From positions 45,035,299 to 45,099,298 of the forward strand of contig OY294070.1 of NCBI GenBank assembly GCA_958510875.1: 64,000 nt of DNA, given 5' to 3'. Every line of letters begins with the position of its first letter. The stretch's first letter is position 1. This document shows, in pieces, positions 23,707 to 33,153 of this stretch. The notes below the pieces were generated by a model. It saw only the letters and a program-made list of their open reading frames with translations. It did no database searches and was not told where the DNA came from. This DNA is from Endomychus coccineus (Eukaryota; Arthropoda; Insecta; Coleoptera; Endomychidae). Position numbers and translations under genes: made by a program.

Positions 23707-24974
23707 TATTGCCGTTTGGCGACATTTTCTCCCTCGTTTCGTTTCTTTTCGTGGACCCGCTTTTGGAAGAGTTTTAATTTAAGAGGTGTAACTTTTCCAG
23801 TAGTGATTTCTGGCGTATGTTCTCTTATACGATCGTTCGAAGTACCTGGTTGAGATTCTATTTCGAGACTAACTTCACCAATTTGATTACTCTGACCTTG
23901 ATCACAACTTTCCGTTGGAGCGTCTCCATTTTTATTCAAATCACTTTGTTTTTCTGGACGATCTGTCGAATATGATGGTAGAAATTCTTCTTCAGGGAAT
24001 ATATCTCTATTCAAGGGATATATTCCTGCCACCTGAAAGCCTGCCGTGATATTTTTAGGGGTAACCGCTAGTGGCAATGCAGTTGCAACAATTTTTTGGA
24101 ATGTCATAGATTGACATGGTTGTACCAGGATGATTTGTAATCCAGGAATCACAGGCTGAGTTAACATATTCTTTTAGTGGCCCATACACAGATCTGTCTA
24201 GCGGCTGCAACTTATGGGAACAGTGAGGTGGAAAAGACAAAACTGTTACACCATTTTGTTTCAGGAAATCTAAAGCAGCGATGGACAGGTGGGAGTCATG
24301 GTTATCGAGGAGAAGAAGAACTGGTTTATCTGGGGAACATTTCACGTGTTTAACAAAATGCTTACACCATTCTAAAAAATGTACTGCGGTCATCCATCCC
24401 GAAGGATTCGCACCTCCAATACTTCCTGGCGGAGCGTTGTTCAACATATATTGTCTGAAATTTATTCTTGGGAATATAAAATATGGTGGAACGCTATTTC
24501 CTATAGCTGATACCGCAACGGCCAAAGTCACCAACGTGCCTCTTTCTTGGGAAGTAATTCTTCCAATTTGTTTAAAACCTCTTCTGGCTACAATACGGTC
24601 TGGTTTTTGTACTGTAGTGATCCCCGTTTCGTCGATGTTATATATACCTTCGGGTCCAATTTTAAGACGATTCAGAACAGTGCTTAGGTTCTCAAAAACT
24701 TCTCAATATTCGATTTGTTGAAGCTCGTAGCTCTTGCCAAACTTGTCACCTCTGGTGTTCGGATGGATAGTTCCCTGTGTCGCTTCATAAAAAACGTAAA
24801 CCAGTCTTCGCCAGCCATTTTTGTTACATTCCATTGTGGCGGGTATTTTGTTTCTAGCGCCAAGGCATATTCAAATGCAAAAGCTCTTATTTGTTTCGAT
24901 GCTAATCCATAGTATATGTCTGCAGCTTGAAGAATGTAACTCGCCAGAAGGGTTTCTTGGATGTCGGTAAAGAC
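23703..24974 (-). pseudogene. pogo-like transposase, DDE_1 catalytic domain (second exon)
   Basis: Exon 2 starts near 24974, after the acceptor TTTTAG. It encodes a helix-turn-helix/linker region (AGEDWFTFFMKRH, about 24815), then the catalytic core: NIDETG (first aspartate), LLLDNHDSHLS (second) and LQPLDRSVYGPLK (third), about 24640, 24310 and 24195. A region with a nuclear-type tail follows (ITAGFQVAGIYPLNRDIFPEE). Frameshifts are seen near 24695 and near 24095, both at A/T homopolymers, so the copy is dead unless these are sequencing errors. Confidence 0.75.
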
Positions 24975-25034
24975 CTAAAATTGATATAGCCATATGAAAC
25001 ATAAACCACGCACACGCACAAAGACACATCTTAC

Positions 25035-25262
25035 CTGTCGTGGTTTGGAATAACCGATACGTGTTGTTGGTATCTCGGCAGACCCATTTAATTCATCTTC
25101 TCTTACTTTAAACAAAAATCTTCTCAGACTTCTCTCGGCAATATCAAAGTCTTTTGCCGCACCCCTAATTGATCTGTTTTCTAATCTTACAAGTCTAGCT
25201 GCTCTTAACATGATATGAGGCGGTGTGGTACCTCGTTGGGTCTTTCTTTTATATGTTCTCAT
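25035..25262 (-). pseudogene. pogo-like transposase first exon (helix-turn-helix)
   Basis: The ATG at 25262 opens 76 codons, including AARLVRLENRSIRGAAKDFD and AERSLRRFLFKV, a psq/pogo-type helix-turn-helix that binds the element's ends. The frame meets a donor (CAG|GTAAGA) at 25035/25034. A matching acceptor lies at 24975, giving a 60-bp intron. The exon itself has no break. Confidence 0.7.
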
Positions 25263-25550
25263 GTTTCTGGAATTAAATTTTACAAATTAATGAATTGCAA
25301 CGCACCCCGGGGCATGTAGCCGAGTGCGGCAATTTACCCCGGAAATAATGCGGCGAATAGCCCCAGTAGTATTTTTAGTCATAATTATCATTTTTAACCT
25401 CAAAATGTAAATAAATACATGCTCTCAATAATTGTCTAGTAAAGCAGAGAGTGCACCGTTTGAGACAGGGTATCTACCATTTTCAAATAATAAATGTAAC
25501 GAAAGATATTACAAATATACTGTGATTATAAAAACTTACTTACCCGTTAT

Positions 25551-27133
25551 ATAGATAGATAGATAGATAGATCACTTTATTGCAATTACCATTAACATGA
25601 TTTACAAAATTTTAAACTTATACCTAAACCTAACCTTAATACCAAGCTAGAATATAAAATGAATCACTGTTGAGTTAAGACAAAATATAATAGCTGTAAT
25701 AGAAGCATTGATCATTTTCATAAAGGAAACATACCACGTGAATAAAAAATATGAATTATAAGAGTATAAAATTGAAAATTTACTAAATATGTATCATAAG
25801 TTCTTATCACATTCATACTCTTTCACAGAATAATAAGCTTTACTGGCTAGTAATGTGAATATGGATTTCTTAAATAATTTTTGATTTGTTAAGTCTTTTA
25901 TGTTTGGTGGTAATTTGTTGAATATATGTATTGATTTATAAAATAAACTATTGGCATATGTAGAATTATAAGCATGGATAGGTCGAAGAAATTCTCTTTG
26001 CCTCGTTGGATAACTATGAACATCGTTATTTTTTAGAATATATTTTTTTCTATTATAAACCAAAAGCAGCAACGTATAGATGTACATTGACGGCACAGTT
26101 AAAATATTGTGGATTTTGAAAACCTCTCTACAAGAATCTCGCCATCCCAAGCCAGCAATTATTCGTAAAGCTTTTTTTTGCCACACAAAACATGAATGAG
26201 ATGATGATGAGTTTCCCCAAAATTGAATGCAGTATCGTAGATTGCTATCTAGAAGACCATAATAAACAGAACGAAGTGCAATCTTAGAAACAATTGATTT
26301 AATTGATCTGAGAACAAAACATGCAGAGCTCAATTTATGGTTAATATTTTCAATATGTAAAGCATATGATAATTTGCAATCTAAGGTTAACCCAAGGAAT
26401 TTTACAGATTCAACCTGTTTAAGGTAAGTATTGCCCATTTTGATGGTGTTATTCAAATTTAAATTAACATAATTATTCAGAACAATAAAATTAGTTTTAT
26501 CAGTATTAATAACTAGATTATTTTCAAAAACCATTGTTCTAGCTGTTTACTTATTATCCTAGCTCTGTCTAATAATTCATCAATATTTGTACCTGTGAAC
26601 ACTACAGTAGTATCGTCGGCATACATATATATATCGGCTTGAATATGTTTGGGTAAGTCATTTACAAAAATATTAAATAAAATGGGTCCAAGGATGGATC
26701 CTTGTGGAACACCGATTGTCACTCTAACATGACTCGATTTATACTCGCATCCATCTTTCTTGATTGAAACATAGTTTAACTTATTTTCTAAGTATGAAAC
26801 AAACCATTCACTAGCAATACCTCGAATACCATACGCTTTCATGTTATTTATTAATATTTCATGATTCACCATGTCAAATGCCTTTGACAGGTCACACACT
26901 AATACTACACTAACTCTTTTATTATTAGTGTTGTTATAAATATTGCTTAATAATTCATATGCAGCACTATTTGTAGATTTACCAGCGCGAAAACCATGCT
27001 GATTATCAACAATAATTTTATTTTTTTCTAGATAGTCAACAACGCGATTTTTCATAGCATTCTCTAGAATTTTCCCCAGTATTGAATTTAAACTTATGGG
27101 TCGATAATTATTCATACATTTGAACTTGTTCAC
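25551..27133 (-). pseudogene. 5'-truncated LINE inserted in the pogo-like element
   Basis: Frames 27133-26513 and 26534-25794 together encode a LINE polymerase from the first RT block to the C-terminus. Blocks in order: NNYRPISLNSILGKILEN, GFRAGKSTNSAAYELL, VCDLSKAFDMVNHEIL, IGVPQGSILGPILFNIFVND, then MYADDTTVV (catalytic YADD near 26620). After a frameshift near 26525 come VKFLGLTLDCKLSYALHIEN and the C-terminal HSYPTRQ...FNKLPPNIKDL. There is no endonuclease. The 3' UTR ends in a (GATA)n tail on the plus strand (25551-25572). Clade probably Jockey/CR1 group. One frameshift and the truncation make it inactive. Confidence 0.75.
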
Positions 27134-27301
27134 GTGTGCTCCGTACTATTGCTCTGGCATTACTGAAAATTTCTACACAGTATCTGCCTCTATTAAGCAA
27201 CACGTAGACATAATATGCAGCATTGCCAGACCTAACGTTTTAAAGATAAACCCGGTGCGGCGATTTACCCCTGCGGCAAAAAGCCCCGGTCTCCCCTACC
27301 C

Positions 27302-28790
27302 GTGGAAGACAACAAAGATGAGTTTTTGATATTTGTTCTGCACCGTGAATCAATCACTCCCATTTGTAATGGTTTCGATGTCAGTATCAAGAGGATTTCG
27401 AAAAATCTTAATTTCATTCGCAATGACATCAAAGTCTGAGAAACGGGTATAAAATTTATCTTTAAAGCACTCAAAGCTTCGATTGCAAAATCAACGGGAA
27501 ACTCAGTCTCAGTAGTTGGGCTGAATATTTCACGTTTTAAAAGTGTGAAACGTTTTCTACGTAATTGTGATTGAAACAGTATTATTTTCTGCCGGAACGA
27601 TTCGATATTAGTATATAAATCAGGGAAAAGCTGGTTTTTTCATCGCAATTTCAAATTCAATTCGTTCATATGTTTTGTCAAATCGACGTACAATGATAAC
27701 GTTCACGTCATTCGCTATTTTGTATGTGTGTGTGTATCTCAATATATTGGCCTCTTGTTTATGTAGCCATTTTTCGATAGAGATAAAAATACCATAATAC
27801 CGAACAAATTTAACCTATCAACCTATAAACCAATTACGGACAACGAAGAAATGCAAGGTGAGGTTTAACATAGGATAACATATAATAAGACAAGGACACA
27901 ACTGGCCAAGGGACCCATCGTGGCATTTACTCTTCATACACATACAATACTGGGCCACGGAAGGATTTTGTAATTTACTAAGAGGGCGATGCTTTTCATT
28001 CATAAAAATTTCGATCACTGCTTAAAGTTCAAAAAGCGCCGAAGGACTTTTCCGCAACTAAGTCAGCGTACGGCAGTATGATATGGTAAGTCATTTTCTC
28101 CAATCTCTTTAAAACTGGCAAAAGTTTCGGTGATTCTGTCTAGTGGATCTGATGAAAGTAACAACTGATATGTACATTTCCCGCGCAAGGACTGATTAAT
28201 GATCCAATGTAAGACTAATGGTTTCAAACCACCATCATTTTCTACAGCCTTTGACACGAGAGCAACCACTCCTTTATTTTTACCACACATGTTTTTGCCT
28301 CCATCAGGAGTAATAGATTTCATGTTTTTCCTTCGAAGGTTCTTCTTATTAATGGCAAAAACTTCCTTAAATATATCTTCCCTGGTAGCCGTGCCGTGAA
28401 TACTATCAATATCAAGAAATTCTTCATACACTCAATACCTTTTATCTACATCCAAGGCTAGAGAAAACCAGTCAAGATGTCCATGTTAGTCAGGTAGTTG
28501 AGATTATATATTTTCTGCGATGTCTTTTACCCTCCGAGTCATGATGTTTGCTGACAAACTGAGTTAAATAAATTTATCTTTTCGGGGCACATTCCTTCGG
28601 CTACTGCCACATTCTTTGATCATTTCTCCATCGGTGAATGGTTTTCCACGTTTCGCAGTTTCAAGAGCCACACGAAAGCTGGCACGAGTTGAAGCATCTT
28701 GTTCAGGATTGAGTTTCGTAAACAAAGATTGCTGCGATTCCAATCCGTGCTTCAAAGCTTCAAACTTTCCTGTCCGCATACTTCCTGTAT
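27302..28790 (-). pseudogene. hAT transposase of the GTF2IRD2/ZBED type, main part
   Basis: Minus-strand pieces in order: QQSLFTKLNPEQDASTRASF and GKPFTDGEMIKEC (28779-28564), the N-terminal part after the BED finger. Then SITPDGGKNMCGKNKGVVAL and LKPLVLHWIINQSLRGKC (28431-28063), the catalytic-core region with TDGGxNMxGxxxGVVA changed to TPDGG. Then a short region of the late insertion domain near 27470-27320 (FRNPLDTDIET). The text stops at 27302, where the pogo-like element begins, and resumes at 22970. Stops and frameshifts are numerous. Confidence 0.65.
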
Positions 28791-29700
28791 ATTTTGAGTA
28801 ATTTTGAAAATGAGTAGTATAACATGGCTAGTTCTCGCTCACTTACTCAACTTCCGGTGTTGATAAGCATTCGTTGTGTTGAGGTGACGGTGTGAGTGAT
28901 AAGGGAATAATGATAAGGTTGTTTGTAGGGAGTGGGTATACAGGTTGTTCTTAAGAGGTGTCATGGCATCAGTCACATGGTTTTGGAAGAGGTGTCATGA
29001 CGTCTGTCACGTGGGGTCTTCAGCGAGGTGTCATAGCGTCTATCACGTGGGTCTTCAACGAGATGTCATGGCGTCTATCACGTGGGTCTTCAACGAGGTA
29101 TCATGGCGTCTATCACGTGGATCTTCAACGAGGTGTCATGACGTCTATTACAAGGGTCTCCAAAGAGGTGCCATGGCGTCTGTGACGTGCGTGTCACGTG
29201 TTCGAGTGAAGTCGCTTGTGATGTTTGTGTCATGGTAGATATATGAACTCTCAGATGGATCTATGAACTGTCAAGATGTGTTCATAAGTCCGAGTCGCGC
29301 GTTTATCACATATTCACGTTGCTTGTGACATGCGTATCAAATTCATACTTTGAAGTAACGCATGATCATTTTCAATCCGGACTTTGTTATTCTGAAGCAT
29401 GCAAACAGAAAAATTATAAATATCATCCCCAGCATAATATTTGAGATTCGAACTCTAATCAAAAGACGATTGTATTACCATCAACAACCTCTGCATCTAC
29501 TAGGCTCGGAATGATATTCAGTTTTAAGATTGAATTTCAGGTATATGAGGGGTGAATACATATTCTGATTTGAATAAAAACGCAACACCTAGTGATAGTT
29601 GAGCAATTTAATCGAAATTCCTACAGAAGAGGCACATTAATTTAAGTAATGGAAGATTAGATATTGAAAAAAAACAAATAAAAAAGTTATTCAATAATGA
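28791..29700. other. No gene besides the 35-bp tandem repeat
   Basis: Outside the repeat at 28955-29190 the sequence is AT-rich and without a supportable frame. The last 140 bp lie outside the Tc1-like coding remnant and may hold its 3' end. Confidence 0.4.
28955..29190 (+). repeat. Seven-copy tandem repeat of about 35 bp
   Basis: Variants of AGGTGTCATGGCGTCTATCA followed by CGTGGGTCTTCAACG repeat about seven times. Because 35 is not a multiple of three, several overlapping frames stay open across the array. These frames are a by-product of the repeat, not genes. Related single copies occur near 36280 and 45280. Confidence 0.75.
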
Positions 29701-30112
29701 GTGATCCCACCGCGATTGTTTATGCACTCATTTACTCGATGAGGTACAGTTTGAACAGGATGATAATCAATGTCGCCTTGAGGTATCCCATCCCAAGCTT
29801 CTTGGATACGAAATAGAAGACCATCTAAATTGTGAGGGGGTGGCGTAAACTTCTCAGTTTTGTACGATTACATCCCAGACATGTTCAATCGGCGAGAGAT
29901 CCGGTGAACGTGCAGGCCATGGAAGCACCACTACATCTTCTAAATACTGCGTTGTTACTTTATCTGTATGAGGGCGGGCATTATCCTGTTGCAAAATTGG
30001 AATAATTAACCCCCGAAGATATGGCACTGCAACAGGTTCCAACACGTTGGTTATGTAATCGGCTGCATTTAAATTGTCCTGGACGAAACCTGGCGGTGAC
30101 CTACTGCCTAAA
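29700..30112 (-). pseudogene. Tc1-like transposase C-terminal half
   Basis: The minus-strand frame contains GSRSPPGFVQDNLNAADYIT and then QQDNARPHT (second catalytic aspartate). Next comes LPWPARSPDLSPIEHVWDVI, with the glutamate of the D34E triad after SPDLSPIEH. The text continues over a frameshift near 29855 to the end around 29700 (NECINNRGGI). The first catalytic aspartate and the DNA-binding domain are missing. The match breaks at about 30112, where Harbinger-like sequence starts, so the other half was lost or displaced by that insertion. Confidence 0.7.
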
Positions 30113-30306
30113 GGCGTTTCTGAACGGGCAACATTTTTACTGCAATATGTTGCAGCAATATTCGCATTCATAGCCCAGTCATCATGACAACATTGGCAGC
30201 AGGATATGGTCCGGCAATATATATTTCGGCAATATTTACCTGCAACAGTGTGGCGCATGTACAAAAATAGTTTGTTTCGTAGACGAGCTACATTAACCGG
30301 GCAACA

Positions 30307-32080
30307 ATGGCTGACGACGAAATGTTTCTTTTCGCGGCGGCTTATATTGTTTTAAAAGAAGAAGAAAAGTTAAAGAAAAAAAGAGAAGATTGTGGATTCG
30401 ACCTTACTTCAATAGGCGTGAAACTTTAGATAACTTGAGTCTAGAAATAAATCTTGATAATAAGTTATTTAAAAACTTTTCAAGAATGTCAAAGAGTGAC
30501 TATGAGTTTCTTAAACAAAATTGGACCAAAAATAAAAAGAAATTATACAAACATGAGAAAAGCAATACCTGTTACCACAAGATTGGCGATAACTCTACGG
30601 TTTTTAGCGACTGGTGATTCATATAAAAGCTTGATGTATTTGTTCAGAGTGTCACATTCGTCGATTTCTGTTATTGTTCCAGAAGTTTGTGCAGCCATAA
30701 TAGAAGGATTAAAAGAATACATGAAGGTAAGTCAACATTGATTCAGTAAGTAATAATAATAGTAAGTAAGCAGTAATAATAATATAGTAAGTGATAGTAA
30801 GAATTTAAACAAAGAATCACTCATCACATTGGTGGATAGTAGCCGACACAAGTGTCTCATAAGCAGAATTTGTAGTAAACTCAGTTTGACCTGGAGAGGC
30901 ATAGTGTTCATACTGAGGACTGATAATGGGCTGGAAAGTATTTTGCGTTGCCTGGGACTGATGTGCGGTGGCAAAGTCTTTAGTCTGAGGAACATAACAT
31001 ACAGCGTTTGAATGGGATATGTCTAAATATTGGCTTTGTGAAGTGCTAGCTCTGCTCCTGCTATCGTTGTTAGGACTCTGTAACGGTGTACTAGTAGACG
31101 AACATTGTTTTCTATACATTCCCATGTCACAGTCAAACAGAATTTGCATTATTTTCAGTTCTGCCTGAGCACAGGTGTGAGCATCATATTTGCTTAACTT
31201 GTTTGCTATATGCTCTCCAAAACCACTATATTCATTTCTCTTTTTTTCACCAGCATTACGTATAATCTGTTGAGCCCTTCCTAAAATTGGATCTGCAGTC
31301 TTAGAGCTCTTAGATACACGTGCTTTTGGAATGGGATGTGAGGATAGCAGAGAGTCCGATGTTTCTGAATCCACATATTCTTCTTGGTCAGCATTGTTGT
31401 CAGTGTCTGGGATTTCAGTCACCTGAAAATGCAAGAAATGCTAAATAATATAAAGAAAAATTATCTAATTAAATTTCTTTATTAGATACAGAATTTAGAT
31501 GAAATGACCTACTCAGTGCTGAAACCTGAGTTAGAAAAAAATAATTAAAAAGTTGCAGCAGGTTGATTTTGACTCAAAAAATTAGGTTCCTGAATTGGCG
31601 CAAAGTTTAATTAATTTTCTTTTCCAGATGCCCTCAAAAGTGACAGAGTGGAAACAAGTCGCGAAAGATTTCGAGGATCGTTGGAATTGTCCTCACTGTT
31701 TGGGTGCAATGGATGGTAAGCATATTGCAATTACTTGTCCACCGAACAGTGGTAGTCAATATTATTTTAATCATAAACAGTTTTTTAGCATAGTGCTATT
31801 TGCTCTAACAGACGCCCGTTACAATTTTTTGTATGTACATGCTGGAGTTCAAGGAAGAATATCCGATGGGGGAGTTTTTAGGCATACAGCTTTTGGGAAA
31901 GCACTCCTAAGCCAAAATCTCAACATACCGCCTCCTGAATCCCTCCCTGGTCGAGTAATGTTGACACCATACGTTTTCCTGGCAGATGATGCATTTCCTT
32001 TAACCGAGAATATTTGTAAGCCCTATACTATAGATTTGAACATAGGGTCTCCTAAACGTGTATGTAACTACAGGAGTAGG
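30307..32080 (+). pseudogene. PIF/Harbinger transposase (HARBI1-like), two exons
   Basis: Starts at ATG 30307 (MADDEMFLFAAAYIVLK), the usual start of this family. Two frameshifts (near 30390 and 30525) lead into NMRKAIPVTTRLAITLRFLA and VPEVCAAIIEGLKEYMK. A donor (AAG|GTAAGT) at 30726 is followed by an acceptor (TTTCCAG) at 31627. The second exon gives CLGAMDGKHIAITCP (first aspartate), VQGRISDGGVF (second) and FLADDAFPLTENICKPY (third acidic block). Sequence is then lost; KRVCNYRSR, a remnant of KRxFNYRLSRARR, appears just before the spacer begins at about 32080. Truncated and broken. Confidence 0.75.
30817..31422 (-). pseudogene. Second Harbinger ORF, BESS-like C-terminal exon, antisense within the transposase intron
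   Basis: An open minus-strand frame of about 200 codons lies in the 0.9-kb intron of the transposase. A good acceptor (CATTTTCAG|GTGACT) marks its start near 31422. It has an acidic, serine-rich stretch, then FGEHIANKLSKYDAHTCAQA followed by ELKIMQILFDCDMGMYRK. This resembles the BESS-like helix at the end of MADF-domain proteins that PIF/Harbinger elements encode as their second gene. A MADF domain, which should lie upstream, is not seen. The frame is intact over the exon although the transposase is broken. Confidence 0.5.
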
Positions 32081-32324
32081 GGTGGCGTCACTTTGGCCCG
32101 CCTGATAGAGAGTCTTATCAGATGTAGGCAACCAGTAGTGCATGCACGATCTCCTTATCAGACGACCTTGGGGCTCCTTATCAGCTAGCTGCACCGGTTT
32201 GGGACCAAAATCACCCTTTTTTGCATGTAAATCTCCATAAGGAAATCTAAGGTTCATTTTACCGAAAACTGACCATCCCAAGGTCATCCACAATCACGCA
32301 TGCGCAGTCATGTCGATGGGGTAG

Positions 32325-32640
32325 GTAGTCTATGGTTCTATGAACTAGTCATCTGTCTATGGTTCCCTCTAACTATGGTTCTGGAAGTCTGTCATCTATC
32401 TATGGTTCTATGAACTAGTCATCTGTCTATGGTTCCCTCTAACTATGGTTCTGGAAGTCTGTCATCTGTCTATGGTTCTTCCCTAACTATGGTCTGATGA
32501 AGTCGGTGAACTAGTTCATCTGTGTATGGTTCTACCCTAACTATGGCCTGGCGGAGTCTGTGAACTAATCATCTGTGTATGGTTCTTCCCTAACAATGGT
32601 CGAGTGAAGTCAGTGAACTACTCGTCTGTGTGCTCACATT
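32325..32640 (+). repeat. Minisatellite based on CTATGGTTCT
   Basis: A unit of about 66 bp (GTCTATGGTTCTATGAACTA, GTCATCTGTCTATGGTTCCC and onward) is present twice almost exactly at 32331-32460. It then decays into shorter variants to 32640. The matching place in later spacers does not have this array. Confidence 0.7.
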
Positions 32641-32655
32641 CTACTGAAATGATTT

Positions 32656-32715
32656 TTCTACACACAGGAATCGAACCCGGGAAATAAACTCTAAAGTTAG
32701 GCGGCTTAACCGCGG
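32656..32715 (-). repeat. tRNA-like sequence, decayed copy
   Basis: Minus-strand GGTTCGATTCC-type B box (here GGGTTCGATTCCTG, 32666-32680) and a remnant of the A-box side near 32700. It is a diverged version of the better-preserved copy about 120 bp downstream. Confidence 0.5.
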
Positions 32716-32773
32716 GGGATTTGAAACAATTTAATCTAGTATACAAACACTTCTACTGAAAATGAAATATTTG

Positions 32774-32844
32774 TTCTACACACGGGAATCGAACCCGAGA
32801 AATGAAATCCAAAGCCAGCTCCTTAACCGCTCAGCTATGGAGGA
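32774..32844 (-). repeat. tRNA-like sequence (A and B boxes)
   Basis: On the minus strand the 71 bp read TCCTCCATAGCTGAGCGGTT, then AAGGAGCTGG, ending with CTCGGGTTCGATTCCCGTG. The D-arm/A box (TAGCTGAGCGGTTAAGGA) and the T-arm/B box (a CGGG/CCCG stem around TTCGATT) are intact. The acceptor stem does not pair and the anticodon arm does not fold. It is therefore a tRNA pseudogene or the head of a SINE, not a working tRNA gene. Confidence 0.6.
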
Positions 32845-33153
32845 ATTGAGAACAAGCGATTTTAATGTTGTAGATATAACCGCGGGGTATCCGGTCTGAG
32901 TGATAAGTGCGAGTATATTGCAGTCTATATGATGCAGGTAATTGTTTTACATGACGTCAGTCATGCAGGTATGTCACGAAGCCTACAGCGAGGTATGGAA
33001 TGTGAGACTTCATAGCGCTAGCCCATAGGGGTTTTGAAATAGTGTTGTTTGTACATATCGTCAGTCACGTGATTTTTTGAAAGAGGCGGGTATTCATCGG
33101 AGGTATCATGGGAGGGCTGCTGCTCCTTGAATGCATAGATGGAATGTTATATA

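Larger units (their letters stand above)
23018..27298 (-). mobile_element. pogo-like DNA transposon with TA target duplication
   Basis: The ends are GGGGAGACCGGGG at 23020 and its reverse complement ending at 27296, each bordered by TA (23018-23019 and 27297-27298), the Tc1/mariner/pogo target duplication. Variants of a subterminal motif GCGGCAA-x-TACCCC recur inside both ends (23190-23245, 25310-25350, 27255-27280) and are candidate transposase sites. The transposase is on the minus strand, in at least two exons, and broken by frameshifts. A LINE lies between its first exon and the right end. The target was the hAT remnant. Confidence 0.8.
32080..33153 (+). repeat. Spacer copy 0, left part
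   Basis: The first of three related spacers. It starts near the remnant Harbinger end with GGTGGCGTCACTTTGGC..., matching the sequence just outside the right inverted repeat of the virus-like element (44380 onward). At 32325-32640 it has a minisatellite built on CTATGGTTCT. Two tRNA-like sequences follow, then text that matches 44672-44973 closely. It is interrupted at 33153 by a LINE. Confidence 0.65.

Noticed and set aside
23018..27298. Treating 23020-27296 as two separate transposons flanking the LINE
   Set aside because: Terminal repeats and TA duplications match across the full span, and the transposase first exon joins the rest by a good donor/acceptor pair.
28945..29238. 97- and 75-codon frames with repeated VMASVTW-like peptides
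   Set aside because: Produced by the 35-bp tandem repeat in several frames.
32774..32844. Functional tRNA gene
   Set aside because: A and B boxes are present, but the acceptor stem does not pair and no anticodon arm can be drawn.
33108..33153. Start of the 880-codon LINE frame at ATG 33108
   Set aside because: The same bases occur in the spacers without the LINE, so these 15 codons are flanking DNA and not part of the LINE protein.
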